DNA of 64,000 nucleotides. It comes from Streptomyces drozdowiczii. Its GTDB lineage: Bacteria > Actinomycetota > Actinomycetes > Streptomycetales > Streptomycetaceae. Positions 32,153 through 41,169 of this stretch are shown here, piece after piece. Location of the stretch: contig NZ_CP098740.1 of the NCBI RefSeq assembly GCF_026167665.1, positions 2,728,001 to 2,792,000 on the forward strand. Direction: 5' to 3'. The first letter of the stretch is position 1, and every line of letters starts with the position of its first letter. A program made the translations under genes and the position numbers. The notes under the pieces are model-generated. The model searched no databases and had not been told where the DNA came from. It saw only the letters and a program-made list of their open reading frames with translations.

Positions 32153-34947
32153 TCAGTCCGTCACCCGGTAGGAGACGCTGGCCTGTTGATAGATCTCGGT
32201 GATCCGGTCCCGCTCGTCCTCCGGGCCGATGACCTGGAGGATGTGGTACCGCCCGCCGACGAGCATGACGAGATTGCGCACGTACACCTCGCGGCCGTTG
32301 GCGTCCTGCCAGGTGAACTGGCCCTCCGCCATGGCCTGTCGGCCGACGTCCGTGCGCCGCAGACCGCTCGCCGACGACCAGCTGGAGTCCCGGAACGGCT
32401 TCAGCTCCGGCTCCTTGTCCCGCTGGTAGTCCAGCGGATCGCTGCCGTTGGCCTTCGCGGTGTCGCGGCCGGGGACGATGAGCACGCTGAACCCGTCGCT
32501 CCCGTAGCGGATCTGACGCTCCGCGTTGGCGGGGCTGCGCTGCCAGCCCTTCGGCAGCCCGACCTCGAAGCCCTCGGCGTCCTTGCGCAGCGTGTACCCG
32601 GGCGCGAGCGCGGCGGCGGACCTGGTGGTCTGCGGCTTCTGCGCCCCGGAGGAGGCGGGCGCGGACGGCTTCTCGGACGCGCGCGCCGTGGGCTCGGGCG
32701 CCGCGGACGCCGGGGGCGCGGAGGCGGTACGGGAGGGGGCGGCGCCGGACCCCTTGCCGTCCTCCTCGCCGGACTTGGGCATGAACAGCACCGCGTACGC
32801 GATCGCCGCGACGAGCGCCAGCATGATGAGGATCAGCAGCGTCCGGCCGAGCCGGCGCGGCTGGTCGCCCTGCCGCAGCGCGCGGGGCTCCCGTGGCGCG
32901 CGGGGCTCACGCGGCGGCTTCAGGCGGGGCTCGCGGTGGGTGACGGCGGTGCGGTCCACGGCTTCCCGGTCCTGCCGGTGCCGGGCGTGCGTCCCCCGCC
33001 GCGCCGGGAGCGCCGCTTGCGGACGAGCTCGCCGCGCCTGCGGACGACGGGGAGCCGGGTGGCGTCCTCGGCGGGCAGCGGCACGACGTCGAACCCGGCC
33101 TCCGGCTCCGGCGCCGACCGTACGAGGGAGCGCAGCCAGCCGCTCAGCTCCTCCACGTCGGGCCGCTCGGTGGGGTCCTGCCGCAGCAGCGACTCCACGA
33201 CCGGGCGCAGCGGCCCGCACTCCTCGGCGAAGGCGGGCGGTTCGCCGCACACCATCTGGACCAGCTCGGCCGCGCTGTCCTCCGGGTAGGGCGCGTGCCC
33301 CTGGACGGCGCGGAAGAGCAGTGCGCCGAGAGCCCACAGGTCGGTGGCGGGGCCGATGGGCGGCGCCAGCTGCCAGTTGCCGTGGACGGGCCCGGCCTGC
33401 TCGGGCGCCCACCGCTCGGTGACCGCGCCGACGACGGCGATCCGCGCCTGCCGCGCCCGCTCGGCGGCGAGCGCGGTGGCGGGGCCCCGGTACGCGGCTG
33501 CGCCGGTGTCCTCGGCGTCCTCGTCGTCCCAGCGTCCGCCGGGAGCGTCGGGGCCCGGCTTCTCGGCGCGGTACGAATCGGAGGCGTCGCGGCCGCGCGC
33601 CTCGGGGCCGTACGCCTCCCGGCCCGTCGGCAGTGCGGCGCGCGCGCCGGAGGGCGTGCCCCGGCGCGCCGCGTCGGCGCGCAGCGCGTCCTCGCGGGAG
33701 CCGCCCGCGGGCACGGGGCGCCCGGCGGCGGGCCCGTCGTCCCAGGTGCCGGTGAGGTGGAGGCGGCGGGGCGGCGGGCCGTCGTCCTCGTCCTCGTCGT
33801 CGTCCTCGTCGTCGTAGGGGTGGGCGTCGTACGGCCCCGGCGCGTCCGGGCCGCGCACCCAGCCGCCGGGCAGCTGCGGCAGCTCGGGGCGGGGGCGCGG
33901 CGGGGTGCCGGGGCGCGGCTCGTCGGGGTCGTCGCCGTACGCGTCGTCCCGGGCCGGCGGCAGCGCGCTCCACGGCCCGGATTCCCCGTCGTACGCGTCG
34001 CCCTCCGGGCGTCCCTGCGCGCCGGGGCCCGACGGCGCGGTGTCCCGTGCCCACTCGTCCCGCTCCGGGGGTGCCTCCCGGCGGGCGGCGGCGCGGGTGC
34101 CCGCGCGGTACGCGGCGATGGCTCCGGCCCGGGCGCGCGCGGCGCTGTCCGCCCCGGCGGCGGGCAGGGGCAGCCCGGCGGGCGGCACCGGCCGGGAGGC
34201 GGTGTCCTCGGCGGGGCCCTCCTCGGAGCCGTACGGGCCGCCGGGCTCTATCGCCGCCGGGCCCCGGGAGGCGGGCAGCAGGCCGGCGGGCGGCACATAC
34301 GGGCCGGTGGGGCCGGTCTCGACGGCGGGCCCGCCGAATCCGTCCTCGTCCGGCTCCTCGTCCTCGGGGCGCGGCACCGGGCTGTAGCCGCACAGCGCCT
34401 CCTCGGCCGCCCCGGCGGCGAGGCCGGTCAGCACGACGCGCCCGTCGTCGCAGACGAGCACCGTGCGCACGGTGATGTTGCGGTGGGTCCAGCCGTGCGC
34501 GTGCAGCACGCGCAGCGCGGTCAGCACGTCGGAGCCGATCTCGGCGGCCCGGTAGGGATTCAGCGGGCGTTCGGCGAGGAGCGCGGCGAGCGGGCGGGAC
34601 GCGACGAGTTCGCTCACTATCCAGAGCGAGCCCTCCTCCGCGAACACGTCGAAGACCTGGTCCAGGCGCGGATGGTCGGGCACCTGGGCCGCCGCCTGGG
34701 CGGCCTCGATGGCGCGCCGGACGGCCGGGTCGGCGGGCCGCCGGGCGGTGCGCGGCGCGGCGGACGTGCGCCCGTCGCCCTCCACGAACTCCGCGTCCAC
34801 GACCTCGGGCAGCGGCACCTGACGGACCAGGACCTCCTGCCCGCTGTAGGTGTCGAAGGCCCGCGTCTCCACGAGTTCGTACGCGTCGGACGGGGGCAGC
34901 GGAAGGCGGTAGCGGTCGGCGAGCACCCGACCCGCGTAGTCGTCCAC
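32153..34947 (-). CDS. membrane pseudokinase with sensor domain, frame broken by a 1-base deletion
   Basis: Restoring one base in the five-C run at 32993-32997 joins two frames into a 931-residue protein. The N-terminal kinase-like fold lacks catalytic residues: no Gly-rich loop or VAVK Lys, HRN in place of HRD (WTHRNITV), and LTGLAAG where DFG should be. About 300 residues of low-complexity, Pro/Gly/acidic sequence (including a YDDEDDDEDEDDG run) separate the two kinase lobes' halves. After the junction come a transmembrane helix (LLILIMLALVAAIAYAVLF) and an extracytoplasmic domain like that of both neighbours. A regulatory, non-catalytic role is inferred. Confidence 0.82.
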
Positions 34948-35146
34948 GACGCCTCCCCAGAGCGCGCTGTCCCCCGGTCACGAAGACCGCACCGAATTGG
35001 TCAATCACAGTCGCTTGCGGTGCAATTGACTGCGTGTTTCGGCTGCGTACGGTCTCCAGGCTCTCACCATACGTGGCAAGCGGCGGCCACGCGGCAGGTC
35101 GGCCCAACCGGCCGAGCCGCCGGGCCGAATCCCGCCGCCGCCGACC

Positions 35147-37087
35147 TCAGTCGACCGGCTTGAACGAGTCGAACGCCGCCTTCCGCAGCGCCCGGCACTC
35201 CTTGCCGTCCCACGCGTCGGCCTTGCAGCTGATCATGATCGCGTAGCCGTGGTCGCCGTCCGCCTTGAAGCCCCGGTTGAGCACGCGTACCCGCTGTCCC
35301 TGCTGCGTACGCTCGAACTGCCAGTCGGCGACGGTCGGGTAGCCGTTGTACTCGACCTTCTTGATGCCCAGGTGGTGGTAGTTCGTGCTGGTGGCGGCGA
35401 CTCCGCCCCGGGCGGAGTTCCAGGAGGCGGCGGCGTCGTTGCCGGGCGAGGAGGTGTAGTCGACCTGGAGGCGGGGGAAGCCGCCGTCCTCGTTGTAGAT
35501 CGCACCGGCGCCCTGGCCGGAGGTGGTGTCGAAGCGGAAGTCCTTGGGCATGGCGATGGAGAAGTGGAACTGCTTGTTGGTCACCGTGTGGTAGCCGGCG
35601 GGCACGGCGTCGTCGGCCTTGCCGTCCTTCTTCCCGTCCTCGCCCTGCTCACCGGCCGCGCCGTCGTCCTGGCCCTTGTCCTTGTCCTTGTCCTCGCCCT
35701 GGCCGGGGTCCTGCTCCTTGCCGCTGTCGCCCTGCGCGGCGTCGGAGGAGCCGGACGGGGTGTCGGCGCTCGGGGCCCCGGCGGGGGCGGAGGCACCGGT
35801 GCTCTTCTTTCCGGAGTCGTCGGGCTTGTCGTCGCCGCCGCCGAGCGTGAGCGCCAGCACGGTGCCGAGGACCGCGAGCACGATGACCGCCGCGATGATC
35901 GCGAGGGTGCGGCGCGGGACCACGTCCGTGAGGGACGCCCGGGGCGCGGTGACCGGCGAGGGGGCCGGGCGCTGCGGCGGCACGGCCCCGGACGGGGACG
36001 CGGCGCCGGGCGCCGAGGTCGGCCGGGCCGGGACGGGCGGTGCGGTGACGGGGGCGGCGGCCGCACCGGCGGCGGGCGTCTTGGCGTTGCGCACGGAGCG
36101 CAGCGCGCCGCGCAGCCGGTCCCGGGTGCCCTCGCCCGCCTCACCGGACGCGGGCTTGGCGTCGGCGACGCCCTTGGGCAGCGCCATGACCTGGGTGGCG
36201 TCGGCGGGCGGCGGAACGGGGCGCTCCGGCTGCTCGAAGGAGCTGATGACGTCGTTGAGCAGGGCGCGCGCCCCCGCGTCGTCCAGCCGCTGTTCGGGGT
36301 CCCGGGTGAGCAGCCCGTAGATGACCTCCTCCAGCGGGCCCGCGTTCTTCGGCGGGTCCAGCGGCTCGGTCATGACGGCGGTCAGGGTCGCGATGGCGGA
36401 GCCCTTGTCGTACGGCGGGGTGCCCTCGACGCTCGCGTAGAGCAGGCCGCCGAGCGACCAGAGGTCGGCGGGCGGGCCGGGCTTGTGGCCGCGCGCCCGC
36501 TCCGGCGAGATGTAGGAGGGGGCGCCGACGAGCATGCCGGTGGAGGTGACCGAGGGGTCGCCCTCGACCTGGGCGATCCCGAAGTCGGTGAGCACGACCC
36601 GGCCGTCCTCGGCGATCAGCACGTTGGACGGCTTCACGTCGCGGTGCAGGATGCCCTCGCGGTGCGCGGAGCGCAGCACGTCGAGGAGGGCGAGGCCGAT
36701 CTCGGCGGCCCGCTTGGGCGTCAGGACGCCGTCCTCGCGGACCGCTTCGGCCAGCGACTTGCCCTCGATGAGCTCCATGACGATCCACGGCCGGTCGTCC
36801 TCGTCCACCACGTCGTAGACCGTGACCGCGCCGTTGTTCCGGATGCGCGCGATCGCCTTGGCCTCGCGCAGCGTGCGCGTGATGAGGCGGCGCTTCTCGT
36901 CCTCCTCGATGGCCGACGGGAACCGCAGTTCCTTGACCGCGACCGTGCGGCCCAGGGTCTCGTCAACGGCACGCCAGACCGTGCCCATACCGCCCCGGCC
37001 GAGCACCTCCCCCAGCCGGTACCGCCCCGCCAGGAGACGTCCGTCCGTGTCCCCTTGGGGCTCCCGTGCCTGCTCCGCCTCCGACAT
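35147..37087 (-). CDS. Ser/Thr protein kinase with extracytoplasmic sensor domain
   Basis: A 646-residue PknB-type kinase with an intact active site: LGRGGMGTVW, VAVKEL, HRDVKPSN and DFG. A linker rich in Pro/Ala follows, then a transmembrane helix (about residues 385-405). A charged Lys/Asp/Gly-rich spacer leads to a C-terminal domain (FHFSIAMPKDFRF onward) related to the other two kinase-family proteins here. It is the first of three same-direction genes with gaps of 199 and 114 bases, probably transcribed separately or as an operon. ATG 37087 is well placed. Targets are unknown. Confidence 0.9.
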   Translation of the reverse strand: MSEAEQAREPQGDTDGRLLAGRYRLGEVLGRGGMGTVWRAVDETLGRTVAVKELRFPSAIEEDEKRRLITRTLREAKAIARIRNNGAVTVYDVVDEDDRPWIVMELIEGKSLAEAVREDGVLTPKRAAEIGLALLDVLRSAHREGILHRDVKPSNVLIAEDGRVVLTDFGIAQVEGDPSVTSTGMLVGAPSYISPERARGHKPGPPADLWSLGGLLYASVEGTPPYDKGSAIATLTAVMTEPLDPPKNAGPLEEVIYGLLTRDPEQRLDDAGARALLNDVISSFEQPERPVPPPADATQVMALPKGVADAKPASGEAGEGTRDRLRGALRSVRNAKTPAAGAAAAPVTAPPVPARPTSAPGAASPSGAVPPQRPAPSPVTAPRASLTDVVPRRTLAIIAAVIVLAVLGTVLALTLGGGDDKPDDSGKKSTGASAPAGAPSADTPSGSSDAAQGDSGKEQDPGQGEDKDKDKGQDDGAAGEQGEDGKKDGKADDAVPAGYHTVTNKQFHFSIAMPKDFRFDTTSGQGAGAIYNEDGGFPRLQVDYTSSPGNDAAASWNSARGGVAATSTNYHHLGIKKVEYNGYPTVADWQFERTQQGQRVRVLNRGFKADGDHGYAIMISCKADAWDGKECRALRKAAFDSFKPVD

Positions 37088-37229
37088 GCGTCCCCTCTGC
37101 GATCAACCCGCCCTGGCAGAGCGTTCATTGTCCCTCACCCCGGGACCGGTCCCGGTGCCGGGTCCTGCTGCCGGGTCCCGGTACCGCTTCCGGCCCGGTC
37201 ATGGCGGGCCCCGCCGAAGGAGGATGAGG

Positions 37230-38939
37230 TCACAGCAGGGGCACGATGTCCGGTGCGCCCAGCCGCGCCGCGTCCGCCGTCAGGTCGTCCGGCTGGCGCT
37301 GCGACTCGCGTTCCGCCTCCACCCGCTTCTCGTAGTGCTCGGCCTCCCGGTCGATCCGCTCCGCGTCCCAGCCGAGGACCGGCGCCATCAGCTCGGCGCA
37401 GAGCCGGGCGGAGCGGGTGCCCCGGTCGAAGGTCTCGATGGAGATCCGGGTGCGCCGGGTCAGTACGTCGTCCAGGTGACGCGCGCCCTCGTGCGAGGCG
37501 GCGTACACGATCTCGGCCTTCAGATAGTCGTCGGCGGCCGGCAGCGGTTCACCCAGCGCGGGGTCGGCGACGATCAGCTCCAGCAGCTCCTCGGTCATCG
37601 AGCCGTACCGGTTGAGCAGGTGCTCCACCCGGGCGACGTGGAGGCCGGTGCGGGCGGCGATCCTGGCGCGCGCGTTCCACAGGGCGCGGTAGCCCTCGGC
37701 GCCGAGCAGCGGGACGTCCTCGGTGACGCAGTCGGCGACCCGCTGGTCGAGCCCGTGCACCGCCTCGTCCACGGCGTCCTTCGCCATCACCCGGTACGTC
37801 GTGTACTTGCCGCCCGCGACGACGACGAGGCCCGGCACCGGGTGGGCGACGGTGTGCTCGCGCGACAGCTTGCTGGTGGCGTCGGACTCACCGGCGAGCA
37901 GGGGCCGCAGGCCCGCGTACACGCCCTCGACGTCGTCCCTGGTCAGGGGCGTCGACAGGACCGCGTTCACATGTTCGAGCAGGTAGTCGATGTCGGCGCT
38001 GGAGGCGGCCGGGTGCGCCTTGTCCAGGTCCCAGTCGGTGTCCGTGGTGCCGACGATCCAGTGCCGGCCCCAGGGGATCACGAAGAGCACGGACTTCTCG
38101 GTGCGCAGGATGAGGCCGGTCGAGGAGTGGATGCGGTCCTTGGGGACGACCAGGTGGATGCCCTTGGAGGCCCGTACGTGGAACTGGCCGCGCTCGCCGA
38201 TCAGCGACTGGGTGTCGTCCGTCCAGACCCCGGTCGCGTTGACCACCTGTTTGGCCCTGACCTCGTACTCACCGCCCGCCTCGACGTCCTCCACACGGGC
38301 GCCGACGACGCGTTCGCCCTCCCGGAGGAAGCCGGTGACCCGCGCCCGGTTCGCCACCTGCGCGCCGTACGCGGAGGCGGTGCGCACCAGGGTGGCGACA
38401 TAGCGGGCGTCGTCCATCTGGGCGTCGTAGTACTGCAAGGCCCCCACCAGGGCGTCCCGCTTCAGGGCCGGTGCGACGCGCAGGGCCCGGCGGCGGGAGA
38501 GGTGGCGGTGCGTGGGCAGGCCCCGGCCGTGCCCGGAGGAGACCGACATCGCGTCGTACAGCGCGACGCCGGAACCGGCGTACAGCCGCTCCCAGCCCTT
38601 GTGCTGCAAGGGGTAGAGGAAGGGCACCGGCTTCACCAGGTGCGGCGCCAGCCGTTCGAGGAGCAGCCCGCGCTCCTTCAGTGCCTCCCGTACGAGGGCG
38701 AAGTCGAGCATCTCCAGATAGCGCAGGCCGCCGTGGATCAGCTTGCTCGACCTGCTCGACGTGCCGGACGCCCAGTCGCGCGCCTCGACCAGTCCGGTCG
38801 AGAGCCCTCTCGTGACCGCGTCCAGCGCCGTCCCGGCGCCGACCACGCCCGCTCCCACGACCAGCACGTCCAGTTCGCGCTCGGCCATGGCGGCGAGCGC
38901 CTCGGCGCGCTCCGCGGGTCCCAGTGTCGCTGTCCTCAC
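37230..38939 (-). CDS. glpD: glycerol-3-phosphate dehydrogenase (quinone-linked)
   Basis: A 569-residue FAD enzyme that oxidises glycerol-3-phosphate to dihydroxyacetone phosphate at the membrane. The dinucleotide-binding start LDVLVVGAGVVGAGTALDA is near residue 25, followed by SSRSSKLIHGGLRYLE, the GlpD signature. The C-terminal DAO_C domain ends around residue 540. GTG 38939 has GGGAGG four to five bases upstream. Neither glpF nor glpK is in the window, so the gene stands alone here. Confidence 0.93.
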   Translation of the reverse strand: MRTATLGPAERAEALAAMAERELDVLVVGAGVVGAGTALDAVTRGLSTGLVEARDWASGTSSRSSKLIHGGLRYLEMLDFALVREALKERGLLLERLAPHLVKPVPFLYPLQHKGWERLYAGSGVALYDAMSVSSGHGRGLPTHRHLSRRRALRVAPALKRDALVGALQYYDAQMDDARYVATLVRTASAYGAQVANRARVTGFLREGERVVGARVEDVEAGGEYEVRAKQVVNATGVWTDDTQSLIGERGQFHVRASKGIHLVVPKDRIHSSTGLILRTEKSVLFVIPWGRHWIVGTTDTDWDLDKAHPAASSADIDYLLEHVNAVLSTPLTRDDVEGVYAGLRPLLAGESDATSKLSREHTVAHPVPGLVVVAGGKYTTYRVMAKDAVDEAVHGLDQRVADCVTEDVPLLGAEGYRALWNARARIAARTGLHVARVEHLLNRYGSMTEELLELIVADPALGEPLPAADDYLKAEIVYAASHEGARHLDDVLTRRTRISIETFDRGTRSARLCAELMAPVLGWDAERIDREAEHYEKRVEAERESQRQPDDLTADAARLGAPDIVPLL

Positions 38940-39048
38940 GCTGCCTCCCGGTTGCTCGGGTCCGGCACGGATCGTGGCCCCGATCATGCGTTCGGTGCCC
39001 GTGCCCACAGATCGATTCTGTCCGCGCTGCGCGACTTCAGCCACCGCC

Positions 39049-39132
39049 TGTGGACAACACCCGGACGACAAGGGCCGCGCAATGCGACATAACGGTCATA
39101 TTTACGCCTAACCTGACATAGCGCTGTCCACA
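39049..39132. other. pair of DnaA-box-like sites flanking an AT-rich patch
   Basis: TTGTCCACA (minus strand, 39057-39049) and CTGTCCACA (plus, 39124-39132, one mismatch) flank a locally AT-rich stretch (39085-39115). It lies between the glpD and dehydrogenase genes. This is far from a dnaA-dnaN context, so it is not the chromosomal origin. Confidence 0.4.
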
Positions 39133-39136
39133 GCGG

Positions 39137-39165
39137 TTGCGCTTTCTGCCTCCTGGTCTTATGGG
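39137..39165 (+). promoter_or_regulatory. candidate promoter of the nucleotide-sugar dehydrogenase gene
   Basis: TTGCGC (39137-39142), a 17-base spacer and TATGGG (39160-39165). It places the ATG at 39161 inside the -10 box, which argues for the GTG at 39182 as start. Confidence 0.45.
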
Positions 39166-39181
39166 AAGGACGGCCCACCCC

Positions 39182-40444
39182 GTGCCTGCAGACCTCGCCG
39201 TCATCGGACTCGGTCACCTCGGCCTGCCCCTGGCCCAGGCCGCCGTCCACGCCGGTATCCAGACGATCGGCTACGACACCGACCCCCGCGCCTTCGCGGA
39301 GGTCGCCGCGGGGCGTGCCCCGGTCGAGGGATCGCTGCCGGCCTCCGACATCCGCCGCATGCTCTCGCTGGGCTTCCGGCCCACCACGGACCAGGCCGAG
39401 CTGGGCCGGGTCCGCACCGCCGTGATCTGCGCGCCCACCCCGCTCGGCCCCGACCGCACCCTCGACCTGAGCGCCGTCGCCGACGCGGCCCGCGCGCTGG
39501 CCGCCCGGCTGCGCCCGCACACCACCGTGCTCCTCGAATCGGCCGTGCCCCCCGGCACCACGGAGGGCTTCCTGCTCCCGATCCTGGAGGAGGGCTCGGG
39601 CCTGCGCGGCGGGCGCGACTTCCACCTCGCGCACTCCCCCAGCCGGCTCGACCCGGGCAACCGCACCCACGTCTACGCCAACACCCCCAAGGTCATCGGC
39701 GGCCTCACCCCCGCCTGCACCGAATCGGCCGCCGCCTTCTACGGCCGGCTCACCGACAAGGTGGTCCGCGCCCGGGGCACCCGCGAGGCCGAGATGACGA
39801 AGGTCCTGGAGACCAACTTCCGGTACGTCAACATCGCCCTGGTCAACGAGATGGCGGTGCTCTGCCACGACCTGGGCGTCGACCTCTGGGACGTCATCAG
39901 GTGCGCCGAGACCAAGCCCTTCGGCTTCCAGCCCTTCCGCCCCGGCCCCGGTGTCGGCGGCCACGGCGCCCCGGTCGACCCGGGCCATCTCCCGTACCAC
40001 CACCGCACCCCCGGCCCGCCGTTGCGGATGGTCTCGCTGGCGCAGGAGATCAACGAGCGGATGCCGCAGTACGTGATCCAGCGCTGCGCCACCCTCCTCA
40101 ACGAACACGGAAAAGCGGTGCGCGGCGCCAGAGTTCTTCTGCTGGGCGTCACCTACAAGCCCGACCTCGCCGACCAGGAGGCGTCGCCCGCCCGCGAGAT
40201 CGCCACCCGGCTGATGGACATGGGCGCCCAGATCGGCTTCCACGACCCGCACGTCCTGGACTGGCGCGTCCGCCAACTCCCCGTCCCCCGCGCCGATTCG
40301 CTGTACGAGGCGGCGGCGGGCGCGGACCTCACGGTGCTGCTCCAGCACCACCGTACGTACGACCTCCAGGGCCTCGCCGTGAAGGCGCAGCTGCTCCTGG
40401 ACACCCGCGGCGCGACCCCGGCCGGGGCCGCCCACCGGCTGTGA
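39182..40444 (+). CDS. nucleotide-sugar dehydrogenase homologue lacking the catalytic cysteine
   Basis: About 420 residues with the three-domain UDP-glucose/GDP-mannose dehydrogenase plan. The NAD-binding start is LAVIGLGHLGLPLAQA. The central part has the conserved Lys and Asn in EMTKVLETNFRYVNIALVNE. The C-terminal domain includes LLLGVTYKPDLAD. The active-site loop reads GPGVGGHGAPVDP, where active enzymes have GGHCIPVDP, so the nucleophilic Cys is Gly. It may be inactive as a dehydrogenase or catalyse something else. GTG 39182 is preferred to ATG 39161 because a promoter -10 overlaps the latter. Confidence 0.82.
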   Translation: MPADLAVIGLGHLGLPLAQAAVHAGIQTIGYDTDPRAFAEVAAGRAPVEGSLPASDIRRMLSLGFRPTTDQAELGRVRTAVICAPTPLGPDRTLDLSAVADAARALAARLRPHTTVLLESAVPPGTTEGFLLPILEEGSGLRGGRDFHLAHSPSRLDPGNRTHVYANTPKVIGGLTPACTESAAAFYGRLTDKVVRARGTREAEMTKVLETNFRYVNIALVNEMAVLCHDLGVDLWDVIRCAETKPFGFQPFRPGPGVGGHGAPVDPGHLPYHHRTPGPPLRMVSLAQEINERMPQYVIQRCATLLNEHGKAVRGARVLLLGVTYKPDLADQEASPAREIATRLMDMGAQIGFHDPHVLDWRVRQLPVPRADSLYEAAAGADLTVLLQHHRTYDLQGLAVKAQLLLDTRGATPAGAAHRL

Positions 40445-40566
40445 TGACGGGCCCTCGGCCCAGTCCCCCCAAGGATTTCGGTGGGCCGATGTCGGAACCG
40501 GCTGCTAGCCTGCGGCGTCACTCCTCGCACAGCAGTGCGTAGACGTCCCCAGGGGGAGAACCCAGC

Positions 40567-41097
40567 ATGAGCCAGTCCGTACCACCGCCGAACCAGCCCT
40601 ACGGCCAGCCGCAGGACGGCAACCCGTTCGCCGGCCAGCAGCCCGGCGCCCCGTTCGGCGGCGGCCCCGCGCCGTTCACCCCGGCCCCTCCGGCCCGCAA
40701 CAACATCGCGCTGGGTGTGGTCGTCGCGCTCGTCGCGGCCCTCGTCGCGGCCGGGATCTACGGCGCGATCATCGGCGCCACGAAGCACGAGATCGGCTAC
40801 GCGGCCGTGGGTGTCGGTGCCATCGTCGGCTTCGCGGCGGGCAAGCTCGGCGGACGCAACCCTGCCCTGCCGGTCGTCAGCGGCGCGTTCGCTCTGCTCG
40901 GCGTCTACCTCGGTCAGCTGCTGGGCGAGGCGATCATCATCAGCAAGCAGCTTCCGCTCTCGGTCACGGACATCTTCTTCGACCACTTCAGCGACCTGAA
41001 CACGGTGTGGAAGGAAGACTCCGACTTCCTGAGTTTCGTCTTCTTCGCGATCGCCGCCGTGGTGGCGTTCTCCACGGCCCGCAAGACGGCCGCGTAG
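40567..41097 (+). CDS. conserved hypothetical membrane protein
   Basis: A 176-residue protein. The N-terminal 45 residues are Pro/Gln/Gly-rich and cytoplasmic-looking. Four hydrophobic segments follow (about residues 48-68, 75-95, 102-122 and 158-174). A short acidic-aromatic loop with DIFFDHFSDLNTVW separates the last two. The family is common in Streptomyces but I know no function for it. Its transcript ends at the very strong hairpin 41110-41155. Confidence 0.72.
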   Translation: MSQSVPPPNQPYGQPQDGNPFAGQQPGAPFGGGPAPFTPAPPARNNIALGVVVALVAALVAAGIYGAIIGATKHEIGYAAVGVGAIVGFAAGKLGGRNPALPVVSGAFALLGVYLGQLLGEAIIISKQLPLSVTDIFFDHFSDLNTVWKEDSDFLSFVFFAIAAVVAFSTARKTAA

Positions 41098-41109
41098 GCA
41101 CAGCCGGAC

Positions 41110-41155
41110 ACGCCGGAGGGCCCGGACCGCGAGCGCGGTCCGGGCCCTCCGGCGT
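41110..41155. terminator. strong bidirectional terminator (21-bp perfect stem)
   Basis: ACGCCGGAGGGCCCGGACC (start of the left arm, 41110-41130) pairs without mismatch with the right arm 41135-41155 around a GAGC loop. It separates the convergent membrane-protein and guaB3 genes. Confidence 0.88.
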
Positions 41156-41169
41156 ACCTACGGGAAAAC

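Noticed and set aside
32153..32961. The membrane and sensor part of the pseudokinase as a separate gene starting at a GTG near 32961
   Set aside because: Possible in principle, but both neighbours carry kinase and sensor in one chain, and a single base in a C run restores one 931-residue frame.
39049..39132. The DnaA-box pair as a chromosomal or plasmid origin
   Set aside because: Only two boxes, no dnaA, dnaN or rep gene nearby.
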